Source of the DNA: JANMEB01 sp041745295
GTDB taxonomy: Bacteria; Planctomycetota; Planctomycetia; Pirellulales; Pirellulaceae
Assembly (NCBI GenBank): GCA_041745295.1
Contig: JBGTJE010000048.1
Span: 60,569 to 124,568, forward strand
Reading direction: 5' to 3'
DNA: 64,000 nt
The translations under genes and the position numbers were made by a program. The notes beneath the pieces are model-generated. The model was not told where the DNA came from and did no database searches. It worked only from the letters and a program-made list of their open reading frames with translations. Numbering within the stretch: position 1 is the stretch's first letter; each line of letters starts with the position of its first letter. Positions 25,644 through 34,774 of this stretch are shown one piece after another.

Positions 25644-26906
25644 TTAGCGAGGTTTCTGAGGTAACTCCGTACAATCGCCTTCGTCAAATTCTTCGTCCAG
25701 AATTGATGAAGGGCTTGGGCGGAGCGGATCCATGCGATCGGCCTGCTCAAATCCCCAGCGAAGGTATTCGGCAAGCGGACTATTGAGGACCACGCCATTT
25801 CGGTCTACGCCCGCGCCGACGCACAAAGCATCCAAATAGTCGCGGATCAGACGACTCTTTCGCCACGACTCTGCGTGAACGACCAATTCATCGACACGAG
25901 CTTGCTCGTCCGCTTGTAGTTGTTCAAATTCCGCACGCCGTTGCTCCAGTTCTGCCTCACGCTCCTTTTGAATCCTCGCTTCTTCCGCTCGTCGACGGTC
26001 CGCTTCCGCTCGTTCGCGTTTTGCGATTCTCGCGTTGCCAACCTGCCTAATGAAATCGACGACCATTTCAGCGAGCCGGTCCTCGATCTTCGATGATTTC
26101 GTGTCGGTCAAGAATGGCTTGTCCCAACTGGACGGTCCACGATCGAACAACAAGAGTCCCGTTGGAACGAGCTCGGTTCGATGTCGATCCCAATCGTATT
26201 TCGCGGTCGGATCCGTGTGGCGAACCTGTTTGTCCCGTTCGCGAAGGCGGATTTGGGTAACTCGTTCCCCGGCAATAACGACAAAGGTGCCGATATCGTT
26301 TCGGTAATCGTCGCGACGTCCAACTTCTACCTTCGCTCCAAGTGATTCAATTCTTTTTATGACCGCATCGAAGATCTTGAGTGCTCGGTTGCTCTGTTCA
26401 TCACTCACTGCGATCGACAATCCCTGGGGACCGTCCATCCAACCATAATCGCGCTCAAGGATTGGGCGTCGGCTTTCGGCTTTGGATCGCTCCATACGTT
26501 CCTTTGTCAACTTCACCAGGGGGTGAAGGTTTCGAAGCGTTTCACTGACGATTACTGGTCCAAGTTTCCGGGCAGTTTCCAACATCTCCAGAATGTCTGC
26601 ATCGAAGCTGAGTTCGCGAGGCGGTGAATTGACTGTCGCCTCAAGTTCAGGATGCTTGAAGAAAGTTAGCGTTTGGGCAGTGGGGTCGGAATTGGACGGC
26701 AACGGCGTGCGAGGAGGCTGATGCCCATGGACCGTTTTTGCCCAGTAACCGGCAAACGGTTTCGGAATGTCGAATGCCTTGCAGACCTTGCCGATCATCA
26801 CGTCGGAGCATCCGAGTTCTGACGCCAGTTTCGTGGCCGGCGCAGACCACACCAGATCATAGAACTCTTCGCGCGTGAACGTTTGTTCAACACATTTTGA
26901 TTCCAC
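25644..26906 (-). CDS. HTH protein with a C-terminal coiled coil
   Basis: 420 residues with the start taken at the GTG at 26906: GAGGTGA stands five bases upstream on the minus strand, better than the longer frame from a TTG at 26936. EEFYDLVWSAPATKLASELG and then SDVMIGKVCKAFDIPKP form a helix-turn-helix near residues 12-50. The middle has a mixed fold (FVVIAGERVTQIRLRERD). A long Arg/Glu-rich coiled coil (AKRERAEADRRRAEEARIQ and onwards) fills about residues 295-360. Proteins of this layout occur in islands; function unknown. It is transcribed away from the recombinase. Confidence 0.6.
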   Translation of the reverse strand: MESKCVEQTFTREEFYDLVWSAPATKLASELGCSDVMIGKVCKAFDIPKPFAGYWAKTVHGHQPPRTPLPSNSDPTAQTLTFFKHPELEATVNSPPRELSFDADILEMLETARKLGPVIVSETLRNLHPLVKLTKERMERSKAESRRPILERDYGWMDGPQGLSIAVSDEQSNRALKIFDAVIKRIESLGAKVEVGRRDDYRNDIGTFVVIAGERVTQIRLRERDKQVRHTDPTAKYDWDRHRTELVPTGLLLFDRGPSSWDKPFLTDTKSSKIEDRLAEMVVDFIRQVGNARIAKRERAEADRRRAEEARIQKEREAELEQRRAEFEQLQADEQARVDELVVHAESWRKSRLIRDYLDALCVGAGVDRNGVVLNSPLAEYLRWGFEQADRMDPLRPSPSSILDEEFDEGDCTELPQKPR

Positions 26907-27071
26907 CGTCTCACCTCGCCGATTGAAACCAAACAAAATAATCTAGGGCAACTTTCCCCGAGGCACCTTCGCTATTATCACGCGAGCAAAGCTGGACGGT
27001 GGGCTTTTGCAGGTGGAAACCTCGTGTGATTTCTCGATAAGTCGGCGAGGGAAAATTTTTTGAAACGAGAC

Positions 27072-27099
27072 TTGAATCGGAGCGATAGCGCGGGATAAT
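27072..27099 (+). promoter_or_regulatory. Promoter-like sequence
   Basis: TTGAAT at 27072-27077 and GATAAT at 27094-27099 with 16 bases between form a sigma-70-type promoter for the plus strand. Transcription would start near 27106 and run through the hairpin-rich segment towards the gene at 27473. Confidence 0.45.
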
Positions 27100-27146
27100 G
27101 TTCCCAGGTGGAAATATGCCCAGCTGTTGTTTTGCTGTCGCGGGTT

Positions 27147-27380
27147 CCACGTCTTCGCCAAGTCTAATTGGCTAGACAAACGTGGTTGATTGCCTCGGTA
27201 AAAGGCCGAGGGGAAGAGCGGCGTCTCCTAATGTACGCCGTTGAGGTTGCTTCACGGTTCGTTGAAGCAGCTTCGGAAAAGTGGGCGATCATATGCCCAC
27301 ACGAATCGAGTGCAGCGTAGCCACAGGCCGCGTTGCAAAAGGCCTCGCCAACTTCGGCGCGGTCTCAATTCGTGTCCACG
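27147..27380 (+). ncRNA. Candidate structured RNA with at least six hairpins
   Basis: Consecutive inverted repeats fill the segment: CCACGT/ACGTGG (27147-27185) enclosing GTCTA/TAGAC; CCTCGG/CCGAGG (27193-27211); CGGCGT/ACGCCG (27219-27240); TGCTTCA/TGAAGCA (27248-27269); GTGGGC/GCCCAC (27281-27300); and CACGAATCGAG with CTCAATTCGTG (27300-27374, one mismatch) closing a branched domain that contains CGCC/GGCG and AGGCC/GGCCT. No open frame explains it. It may be a separate RNA or the leader of the gene at 27473. I do not recognise it as any known RNA family. Confidence 0.5.
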
Positions 27381-27472
27381 TTTTCGAAATCTCGCCAAGA
27401 GCTACGCGGTGCGTCTGCACGCACTCTCTCGCGCCGATTTCTGAATGCGTGGAATAACTCCGGAGAATCGTT

Positions 27473-27916
27473 ATGTCGCTTGCGACATTTCAAACAACGC
27501 ACGCGTCAGGCCGTGCTATAGAAAGCCTGGATCGAAATCCGAGCGAGTTACAACCTGGGTTGTCGCTCGAAAACATTCCCGAGCTGGGCGATCCCACAAC
27601 ACGGTGGCTGCCCGCCTCAATTCTCGCGTCGGCTCTATGCGAAGCCGAAGCGACGTATGACCCATCGACTTGTGGAAGAAGCAAGAAGGCTATTTCGCAG
27701 TCGCTGAGTCGAGACCGAATAGTTCACCGACCGTACACGCTCAAATCAGTGGACCGTAGTCTCGGCATTGATGGCAAGGGCAGGGCTTGGCGAAAAGACA
27801 ATTCCGGTCGAGTGCTGTACCTCCGCGATACGTTGACTTTCGATGACGAAGCGGCAATCGATTCTTACTCCGGACTTCGTTTCGAAATTGTTGGATGGCA
27901 AAGTCGGGACAATTAG
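27473..27916 (+). CDS. Hypothetical protein upstream of the excisionase-like gene
   Basis: 147 residues. GGAGAA lies about six bases ahead of the ATG. The sequence has no recognised motif; LRDTLTFDDEAAIDSYSGLRFE near the C-terminus and a Ser/Arg-rich centre are the main features. It is followed after 16 bases by the HTH gene on the same strand, and then by the recombinase, so it is probably co-transcribed with the recombination genes. Confidence 0.5.
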   Translation: MSLATFQTTHASGRAIESLDRNPSELQPGLSLENIPELGDPTTRWLPASILASALCEAEATYDPSTCGRSKKAISQSLSRDRIVHRPYTLKSVDRSLGIDGKGRAWRKDNSGRVLYLRDTLTFDDEAAIDSYSGLRFEIVGWQSRDN

Positions 27917-27932
27917 GACAGGGGGTTTTCGC

Positions 27933-28145
27933 ATGGATGGTTCAGCAAAGAACCGATGCAAATTGGTAACGGTTAATGAGGTTGCGGAGCTTTGTGGAGT
28001 AAGCCCGACAACCGTACGACGTCTTGCCGACCGTGGTGCGACGCCGCCGACGGTGAGTTTGGGGCGTTTGGTGAAATTCCAGAAGGCTCAAATTGAGAAG
28101 TGGATAGCGGACGGTTGTCCGGACATGCGTCGCGGACGCCGCTAA
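27933..28145 (+). CDS. Excisionase-like HTH protein
   Basis: 70 residues. The ATG at 27933 follows GGGGG and is preferred to an overlapping upstream start. VNEVAELCGVSPTTVRRLAD is a MerR/excisionase-type helix-turn-helix, and VSLGRLVKFQKAQIEKWIA completes the wing and recognition region of this family. Small proteins of this type direct the recombinase towards excision or regulate it. The recombinase gene lies 156 bases downstream. Confidence 0.75.
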   Translation: MDGSAKNRCKLVTVNEVAELCGVSPTTVRRLADRGATPPTVSLGRLVKFQKAQIEKWIADGCPDMRRGRR

Positions 28146-28301
28146 CGAAAAGTCAAGAACCTCTTGGGAGGTTGTTGACTCAACCAGGAAGCCAAGAGGG
28201 GGCGAATGCCACGCTCCCTCTTGGTCCTCCTTTACAACAAGATTTTTGATTGGCCCATCGATACGATACATTGACGGACATAAAGCAGCAGGAGGAAGCA
28301 G

Positions 28302-29969
28302 ATGCAAAACCTGATCAAAGGAACTTACAAACGAATACTCCCCGCAGGGGCAAGAGTGGTTCGGGCTGGTGGAAAATTGGTCGCGCAGTGGGTTGGCCGA
28401 GGTGGACGGAAAAAACAGGCCGAAGCATGTCTGAACGACGACGGAACTTATTCGATTAAATGCGAGCGGTCAGTTTGGACGGCTCGGTTTCGAGATGCGG
28501 ATGGGTTCATCGTCAGCAAATCGACCGGCTGCCGAAACCGAGAATCAGCACAGGTTCGTTTGGCCGAATTCGTTCGCGAGGCCGAACGAGTCGCGGCGGG
28601 AATTGTGACGACTGAAGAGTTGGACATCGCAAGTTTTTCCAAGTCGTCGATCACTGCCCAGGTGGAAGAGTACATCGAATACCTTACCCGCCGTGGGAAG
28701 GCAGCTAAGCGAATCAGATTCACGAAGAGCTACCTTCTTGAGTGTGCTGATGGCTGCAATTGGGAAACACTTGGTGGCCTCAATGCCGACGACTTGCAGA
28801 GGTACTTGGATGACAAACATGAAACCAAAATCATCGATGGCGAGAAGATAGAAGGGGCCTCTGCCGGTGCCCTTAACTCACGTATTGAATGTTGGGTAGC
28901 TTTTGGGCATTGGCTTGCGGGTAAGCGAATGAACGGCAAGCGCGCGAATTACAACGGGGAACGGCGAATCGCCTCGAATCCGTTCGACGGGTTCGCCCGC
29001 TACGACGCCAATATCGATCGGCGACGTACCCGACGAGCACTGAGCGAGGATGAACTTAGGCGTTTACTGACTGTCGCCGAGGGGCGACCGTTGGCCAGTT
29101 TTGAGACTATTCGCCGAGGCAAGCGACGCGGAGAGCGAGGCGTAAAACTACGGGACGAAACCCGAGCAAGACTCATTCTCGTTGGTCGCGAACGGGCATT
29201 GATCTACAAGACACTGGTACTTACCGGCCTGCGAATAAGCGAGTTGGCATCGATATCGATTTTGCAAGCTCAACTAGACGGAGATTCGCCGCACATCAAA
29301 CTATCCGCCGCAGATGAGAAAAATCGAAAGGGGAGTCTCGTACCTATTCGTTCCGATTTGGCGGTTGAACTTCGGAATTGGATCGATGAGAAGTTAGGGC
29401 GGGTTTCGAAGTCTGCTAAAGAGCAAGGCGAGCAACGTCCGGCTCTCGATGAAATCAAAGTGTTCGATGTGCCAAGCGGGCTCCTTCGAATCCTCAATCG
29501 GGACCTAACGGCTGCCGGAATCCCAAAGGTAGACGAGCGAGGGCACTCGGTCGATGTGCACGCAATGCGTACGACATTCTGTACTTGGTTGAGCACCGCT
29601 GAGGTCGCACCTCGAACGACGCAAGCCGCAATGCGTCACTCAAACCTGCGGCTTACGATGGAGAACTACACGGATCCGAAGTTGTTGAACGTGCGTTCGG
29701 CGATAGAGCGGTTACCCAAGTTTGATGCGATGGATCGCGGCCCAAGTGAGCCAGGCACTGAGGTGGCTCCAATATGCACACCAAGTTGCGCACAAAAAGG
29801 TGACCAAACGGGGCTACTTGGGGAGATTCCGGACAATTCACTGTTGGATTCGGAGCCCCCCAATGACAAACAAAAAACGCTGGAAAACAAGGAGTTCGCC
29901 AGCGTTTCCGAGAATGGACGGTATTGGACTCGAACCAACGGCCTCCACGATGTCAACGTGGCGCTCTAA
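28302..29969 (+). CDS. Tyrosine recombinase (integrase) overlapping tRNA-Val
   Basis: 555 residues. AGGAGGA lies about five bases before the ATG. The N-terminal part has SAM-like DNA-binding regions; the catalytic domain carries R311 (TGLRISE), H420 and R423 (HAMRTTF), H446 (MRHSN) and Y456 (NYTD), the full tyrosine-recombinase set. A Lys is expected near KNRKG (about residue 338). The last roughly 18 codons run into the tRNA-Val gene on the other strand, so the coding end overlaps the attachment site. The enzyme presumably inserts the element at the 3' end of tRNA-Val. Confidence 0.85.
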   Translation: MQNLIKGTYKRILPAGARVVRAGGKLVAQWVGRGGRKKQAEACLNDDGTYSIKCERSVWTARFRDADGFIVSKSTGCRNRESAQVRLAEFVREAERVAAGIVTTEELDIASFSKSSITAQVEEYIEYLTRRGKAAKRIRFTKSYLLECADGCNWETLGGLNADDLQRYLDDKHETKIIDGEKIEGASAGALNSRIECWVAFGHWLAGKRMNGKRANYNGERRIASNPFDGFARYDANIDRRRTRRALSEDELRRLLTVAEGRPLASFETIRRGKRRGERGVKLRDETRARLILVGRERALIYKTLVLTGLRISELASISILQAQLDGDSPHIKLSAADEKNRKGSLVPIRSDLAVELRNWIDEKLGRVSKSAKEQGEQRPALDEIKVFDVPSGLLRILNRDLTAAGIPKVDERGHSVDVHAMRTTFCTWLSTAEVAPRTTQAAMRHSNLRLTMENYTDPKLLNVRSAIERLPKFDAMDRGPSEPGTEVAPICTPSCAQKGDQTGLLGEIPDNSLLDSEPPNDKQKTLENKEFASVSENGRYWTRTNGLHDVNVAL

Positions 29970-29988
29970 CCAACTGAGCTAACCGTCC
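29915..29988 (-). tRNA. tRNA-Val (GAC)
   Basis: Read on the minus strand, GGACGGT pairs with ACCGTCC for the acceptor stem; GCTC and GAGC form the D stem; CCACG-TTGACAT-CGTGG is the anticodon arm with GAC at its centre; GTTGG-TTCGAGT-CCAAT is the T arm; discriminator A at 29915. The CCA end is not encoded. The 3' half lies inside the end of the integrase frame, which marks it as the likely attachment site. Confidence 0.9.
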
Positions 29989-30298
29989 AAAAAGAACGAC
30001 CAAATTATAGCCCGACTGGTTCGAGTTGGCTATCGGAAGAATTTCGGCGAAAGACGCTGAAAAAAATGGGTCCAAATTCCGTCGAGATGAGTCGCCGAAT
30101 TTGATGAGTTTTTCCTTGTAGGATGGCACAAGTCTTCGAGTCGCACCAATGAAAAATGGGCGAGACCATTTCGGAAGCGGATAATTGTCGTGCTTCCGTC
30201 CACCTGTGCTTCAATCAGTCTGAGGACAGACTGGCCTGCATAAGAACGCGTGAACTCGCGGCCGGGAAGTGTGACTTATATCAATCAAGGTCGACGTT
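29989..30298. other. Intergenic region between tRNA-Val and thrS
   Basis: These 310 bases should hold the minus-strand promoter of the tRNA and the start of the thrS regulatory region. CAGTCTG-AGGA-CAGACTG at about 30214-30231 forms a hairpin. Nothing coding is visible. Confidence 0.4.
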
Positions 30299-30325
30299 TT
30301 GAAAACGGCCCCCGCGCCCTATACT
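30299..30325 (+). promoter_or_regulatory. Possible thrS promoter
   Basis: TTGAAA at 30299-30304 and TATACT at 30320-30325, spaced by 15 to 16 bases, precede thrS by about 50 bases. CCCCCGCGCC and GGGGGCG around the second box make a small palindrome. Spacing is slightly short, so the call is tentative. Confidence 0.4.
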
Positions 30326-30374
30326 GGGGGCGTACACAACACTGAATAGCGCAAAAGCCCACACCGGAATCAAA

Positions 30375-32459
30375 ATGAGCGAGCTAAAAACAGAGGCACT
30401 CTCGGTCCGCTTGCCCGACGGGAGCATCAAGCAATTCGACAAAGGGGTTACCCCGCGGGCGATTGCCAAGAGCATTGGATCACGCCTGGCCAAAGACGCG
30501 ATCTGGGCCGAAATCAATCAACGGCCGGTGGGGCTTGACCAACCGATCGTCGATGAGGGAACCGTCGATGTAAAGATCTTAACTCGAACGGATCCGTGGG
30601 CGTTGGCCACCATGCGACATTCTTGCGCGCATGTCATGGCCCGCGCGGTGATGCGTTTGAAGCCCGGCATACAATTAGCGTTTGGGCCGACGATCGAAGG
30701 GGGCTTTTACTACGACATGGAGTCCCCTCAGCCGCTCGGCGAACAGGATTTCCCCGCCATTGAAGCCGAGATGCGGCGGCTGATCGAGTTGGACGAACCG
30801 TTCGAACGAATCGAGCGTCCGCGTGGCGAGGCGATCAACATCTGTCGCGATCTGCGGCAGTCGCTCAAGGTCGAGCATATTCAAGAAGGACTGGCCGAGC
30901 ATCCTTCGGTGTCATTTTATCAGCAAGGCGAATTCTTGGACTTGTGTCGCGGTCCGCACGTTCCATCTCCGGGAGTCATCGGAGCATTCAAGTTGCTCTC
31001 CCTTGCCGGGGCGTATTGGAAAGGGGATCAGAGCCGCCAGCAGCTTCAGCGGTTGTACGCGACGGCGTTTTTCGACCAAGCCGAGTTGGATGCCCATTTG
31101 GCGCGTGTCGAGGAAGCCAAACGCCGCGATCATCGCGTGCTGGGAAAGCGTCTCGGACTGTTTCACATCGACGAGATGGTTGGCCAAGGCCTGATTTTGT
31201 GGGCTCCCAAGGGCGCCTTTATTCGCCAGCAATTGCAAGATTTTATCTCGCAACATCTAAAGCGTCAGGGCTACGACCAAGTCTTCACGCCGCACGTCGG
31301 CAAGCTCGAACTCTATAAGACCTCGGGGCATTTTCCGTATTATCAAGATAGCCAGTATCCTCCGATGGTCGATCACGAACAGCTCAAAATGCTGGGCAGC
31401 GAGGGCTGTTCGTGCGGTCAATTGGCGAACTTGATGCGTGAAGGTGCGATCGAAGGCTATCTGCTCAAGCCGATGAACTGTCCGCATCACATCAAGATTT
31501 ACTCCTCGCAACAACGCAGCTATCGCGATCTGCCGATCCGCCTAGCGGAGTTTGGGACCGTATATCGTTGGGAGCAGTCCGGTGAAATTGGCGGGATGAC
31601 TCGGGTGCGAGGATTTACGCAGGACGACGCGCACTTATTCGTCACCGAAGATCAGGTGGCCGCCGAACTCAACGGCTGCATCGAGCTGGTGAAGATCGTG
31701 TTCGGTGCGATGGGGATGGAAGACTATCGCGTGCGCGTGGGTACTCGCGATCCGGCATCGGATAAATACGTGGGATCACCGAACAACTGGAGCAAGGCTG
31801 AGGCGGCTTGCAAGGCGGCGGCCGAGACGTTGGGGAAACCGTTTACGGTTGATCCGGGCGAAGCGGCTTTTTATGGTCCTAAGATCGACTTTATGGTGCG
31901 CGATTGCATCGGTCGACAGTGGCAGCTGGGAACCGTGCAAGTCGACTACAACTTGCCCGAGCGATTTCAGCTAGAATACATCGGCCCGGACAACAAGCCG
32001 CATCGACCGATCATGATCCATCGAGCGCCGTTCGGCTCGATGGAGCGATTCATCGGTGTGCTCATCGAGCACTTCGGCGGAGCGTTCCCCCTGTGGCTCT
32101 GTCCGGAACAAGCGCGCGTCCTGACGGTCAGCGAAAAATCCGAGGCTTACGGGCAACAGGTCGTCGATCAAATGCGGGCAGCCGGGCTGCGGGTCAGCGG
32201 CGATTTTCGATCCGAGAAGCTCGGGGCTAAGGTCCGCGAAGCCCAGGTCGAGATGGTGCCGTATATGTTTGTGGTCGGCCCGCGCGACGCAGAAGCTGGC
32301 ACAGTTTCATTGCGCGATCGGACCGAAGGGGATCTGGGGGCGATTCCGTTGGCCGATGCCATAACGCGGTTGGCCGACGAAGTCCGCGAGCGGCGGGTCC
32401 GACAGAAATTCCAAACGGGTGTGGACTTATCCGCAGCCAGCGTCAAAAACGAATATTAG
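30375..32459 (+). CDS. thrS: Threonyl-tRNA synthetase
   Basis: 694 residues, usual length. An N-terminal TGS domain (SVRLPDGSIKQFDKGVTP) is followed by the editing domain with HSCAH near residues 82-86 and an LDLCRGPHVP motif. The class II core holds CPHHIKIY near residue 369 (zinc Cys and motif 1/2 region), YRWEQSGEIGGMTRVRGFTQDDAH (here split: RWEQSGE and RVRGFTQDDAH) and IMIHRAPFGSMERFIGVLIE near the C-terminal motif 3; a C-terminal anticodon-binding domain ends the protein. It charges tRNA-Thr. The C-terminal tail is short and non-conserved. Confidence 0.97.
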   Translation: MSELKTEALSVRLPDGSIKQFDKGVTPRAIAKSIGSRLAKDAIWAEINQRPVGLDQPIVDEGTVDVKILTRTDPWALATMRHSCAHVMARAVMRLKPGIQLAFGPTIEGGFYYDMESPQPLGEQDFPAIEAEMRRLIELDEPFERIERPRGEAINICRDLRQSLKVEHIQEGLAEHPSVSFYQQGEFLDLCRGPHVPSPGVIGAFKLLSLAGAYWKGDQSRQQLQRLYATAFFDQAELDAHLARVEEAKRRDHRVLGKRLGLFHIDEMVGQGLILWAPKGAFIRQQLQDFISQHLKRQGYDQVFTPHVGKLELYKTSGHFPYYQDSQYPPMVDHEQLKMLGSEGCSCGQLANLMREGAIEGYLLKPMNCPHHIKIYSSQQRSYRDLPIRLAEFGTVYRWEQSGEIGGMTRVRGFTQDDAHLFVTEDQVAAELNGCIELVKIVFGAMGMEDYRVRVGTRDPASDKYVGSPNNWSKAEAACKAAAETLGKPFTVDPGEAAFYGPKIDFMVRDCIGRQWQLGTVQVDYNLPERFQLEYIGPDNKPHRPIMIHRAPFGSMERFIGVLIEHFGGAFPLWLCPEQARVLTVSEKSEAYGQQVVDQMRAAGLRVSGDFRSEKLGAKVREAQVEMVPYMFVVGPRDAEAGTVSLRDRTEGDLGAIPLADAITRLADEVRERRVRQKFQTGVDLSAASVKNEY

Positions 32460-32512
32460 TCATGGCGTTCGGAGGGTGCCACTATTAGCTCGCTTCCAGT
32501 GCCGATTCTCTC

Positions 32513-32630
32513 GTTCCAAGGCTCCTGCCTTGGAACGCACTGTCTTCGAGGCTCTGCCACGCAAATCGGCGATTGCCGTCGATCCCCATCCAGGGAAGAT
32601 GGATTCCGGGACTCAGCCCGGAATGACGTG
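32513..32630. repeat. Dispersed intergenic repeats
   Basis: CGTTCCAAGGCTCCTGCCTTGG and GAACGCACTGTCTTCGAGGC form a palindromic unit similar to the one at 35288-35400. GATTCCGGGACTCAGCCCGG at 32602-32621 followed by AATGACG belongs to a family that also occurs near 35455, 60645, 60810 and 61800. Both are non-coding repeat families in the gap between thrS and infC. Confidence 0.7.
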
Positions 32631-32755
32631 CTGGCGACGGATAAAGAAAACGAAATGGCGGGAAAAGAGTCCTTGCCTCATCCCTGCCATGAAATGCTAT
32701 GATTAGGGGAACGCCTGGGCGTCCCCAAGTACTTCACGACTTTTAAAGGAAAGGT

Positions 32756-33268
32756 TTGTTTATCGTCGAACGTATTCAAAATCGCATCAACGATCAGATT
32801 CGGATTACTCCAGTCCGCGTCATTGATCAGGACGGAAATCAGCTCGGAGTAATCGCTACCAAAGACGCAATTGAAACGGCTCGACGCACCGGCTTGGACC
32901 TGGTTGAAGTCGCGCCTGAATCAAAGCCGCCCGTCTGCCGCATCATGGACTTTGGCAAGTTCAAGTACGACAAGAACAAGCGGCAGCACAAGTCCAAACA
33001 ACATCAGATGAAATTGAAGGAGATTCGGTTGCGGCCGCGAACCGGTCAGCACGACATCGAATTCAAGCTCAAGCAGGCGATCGGCTTCTTGCAGCATAAA
33101 GACAAAGTGCAGGTCACGGTCGTATTCCGTGGGCGCGAGTTGGCCCATATCGAAGAGGGCGAGAAAGTCCTCGAGCAGGTCATCCAATCGCTTTCGGAAT
33201 TCGGCAAGCTCGAAGGCTCTCCTTCGCGCCAGCCGCGCCGCATCATGTGCACGGTGACACCGAAATAG
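32756..33268 (+). CDS. infC: Translation initiation factor IF-3
   Basis: About 170 residues. RIQNRINDQIRITPVRVIDQ and GLDLVEVAPESKPPVCRIMD with FGKFKYDKNK form the N-terminal domain; EIRLRPRTGQHDIEFKLKQA and VQVTVVFRGRE the C-terminal domain. It binds the 30S subunit and proofreads initiator codon choice. There is no ATG in a suitable place: TTG at 32756 or the rare ATC at 32762 is the start, with AAAGGA and AAGG upstream serving either. A non-AUG start that IF-3 itself discriminates against is the known autoregulation device of infC. Confidence 0.92.
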   Translation: MFIVERIQNRINDQIRITPVRVIDQDGNQLGVIATKDAIETARRTGLDLVEVAPESKPPVCRIMDFGKFKYDKNKRQHKSKQHQMKLKEIRLRPRTGQHDIEFKLKQAIGFLQHKDKVQVTVVFRGRELAHIEEGEKVLEQVIQSLSEFGKLEGSPSRQPRRIMCTVTPK

Positions 33269-33430
33269 GCGTGAGGCTGCAGGACTGAGGCGTGAGGGAA
33301 AACAAGACCACTCAAGCCGCAGTCGTTTCATTCCCTCCCCCGTCGTGGGGAGGGCTAGGGAGGAGGGCATTTTTCTCGCGCCTCGTCGTGCGCAAAACCT
33401 AGTGCATTCATCTCGGCGAGCCCAAGAAAC

Positions 33431-33466
33431 AAAAACGCCGCGGCGATCGGAATCGCCACGGCGTTT
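33431..33466 (-). terminator. Intrinsic terminator, probably bidirectional
   Basis: AAAACGCCGCGGCGAT and its near-complement ATCGCCACGGCGTTTT (loop CGGA) form a strong stem with a run of T on either side. It lies 28 bases past the stop codon of the minus-strand BBP7-like gene. Confidence 0.7.
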
Positions 33467-33493
33467 TGCTCGATACCTTCAACAGGTCATGTT

Positions 33494-34774
33494 CTAGAAG
33501 CTGTGTTCCAAGCCGAAATAGAGGCCGTGCAAGATCAGGCTGCCGTTGGATTTGATCCGGGCAATATCTTGGCTATCGCTGAAGTTATATGGGATTTGGT
33601 CCGCAGCGAGCGCGACTCCAGTGATTCCCAGCGCCCGATAGCCGCCCACTGCGCGCCAATCGCACTTGATTTGATACGTCAACCCCAAGTTCAACTCGCC
33701 CATCGTAGCGAAATCGTCTTTCGAGGATTCGAAATTGTAATCGGATCCCGCGTTGGGGCCGGTGCTGATTTCGGCATAAGCGTTCGCGCCATCATGAATC
33801 GCTTGGCATGCTTCCAGGTGGTTGCCATAGACGCCGAATTTGGCGCCGAATTGGAACCCAAGACCGTTGCCCCAGCAGCGCTCGGTGCGCGTCCCGACTT
33901 GGAATCCATAGAGGTCGTTTTGAGTGCAAAGTTCGTAGTACAAACTTGGCGGATAATTCGGATTCTGTGAAAACGATGCGTATTGCAGTTCTTCGTCAAA
34001 CGAAAAATAGCGGAATCCGGCCAGCCATTCCCAGCTCCGCTTGCCACAATCGGTGTTGCCGATACAACGCAGCACGTTCACTTCGAGGTTATGAAAGGTG
34101 TTGTCGCGATAGACCCAATGCGAGACCGATCCGTTGTAGATTTGCGAGACTGGAAATCCCCCAAATTCGACTTGGGACAAACCGGTTAGGTTGGTGTAAG
34201 GAGAGCCATTGAGGTACGCGCTCTCTTGGTCCGGGTAGAGGCCCCAGTAACGAACTTCAACGCCACATCCGTCGCATCCGCGCCGCGATAACACGGTCTC
34301 GATTCCACCCATCGTTCCCATCTTGGCGCTGGTTGAATTCAGATAAAGCGACAGGTTTGACGGGACCGCGCTCAAGCCGACATCGTCTTCGTAATCGCGA
34401 CGGAACGCCAATCCATAAACGCCGACGACCCAATTCGAACCGCCCCCCGTGTTGCACCCGGCCTTCGAATCAAAGTAGCTCGTCGATCCAGGTCCGCCGC
34501 AATCCGAGGCGGCCGTTGAAGCTAGTCCAGCTTCCGGAAGCACTCTATCCGAGGGGCTTGTCTGCTGAGACGTTGCATCTCCTTCTTGGATCGCCGGGGC
34601 AGGATCTTGCAGTCCGCGCGTAAAGGCAGTCGTTCGCGCGGCTGGCCATTCCAAGGTGGATAGGATTGAGTTGAAGCGGCTCGTGGTCGGTTGGAAAGTT
34701 GATTGAGCACAGGCTGGGCTCAACAACGCGAGGCTGGCGGCGATCGCCAACCCGCGAGCAAATATCTGTCGCAT
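33494..34774 (-). CDS. BBP7-like outer-membrane beta-barrel protein
   Basis: 426 residues. AAGGAG stands six bases ahead of the ATG, and MRQIFARGLAIAASLALLS followed by PACAQ is a signal peptide. WVVGVYGLAFRRDYEDD opens the barrel; alternating strands such as FQFGAKFGVYGN and WEWLAGFRYFSFDEEL follow, and the chain ends in LYFGLEHSF with C-terminal Phe, the assembly signal of barrels. This resembles the BBP7 family of planctomycete outer-membrane proteins. Function unknown; porin-like or structural role is plausible. Confidence 0.75.
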   Translation of the reverse strand: MRQIFARGLAIAASLALLSPACAQSTFQPTTSRFNSILSTLEWPAARTTAFTRGLQDPAPAIQEGDATSQQTSPSDRVLPEAGLASTAASDCGGPGSTSYFDSKAGCNTGGGSNWVVGVYGLAFRRDYEDDVGLSAVPSNLSLYLNSTSAKMGTMGGIETVLSRRGCDGCGVEVRYWGLYPDQESAYLNGSPYTNLTGLSQVEFGGFPVSQIYNGSVSHWVYRDNTFHNLEVNVLRCIGNTDCGKRSWEWLAGFRYFSFDEELQYASFSQNPNYPPSLYYELCTQNDLYGFQVGTRTERCWGNGLGFQFGAKFGVYGNHLEACQAIHDGANAYAEISTGPNAGSDYNFESSKDDFATMGELNLGLTYQIKCDWRAVGGYRALGITGVALAADQIPYNFSDSQDIARIKSNGSLILHGLYFGLEHSF

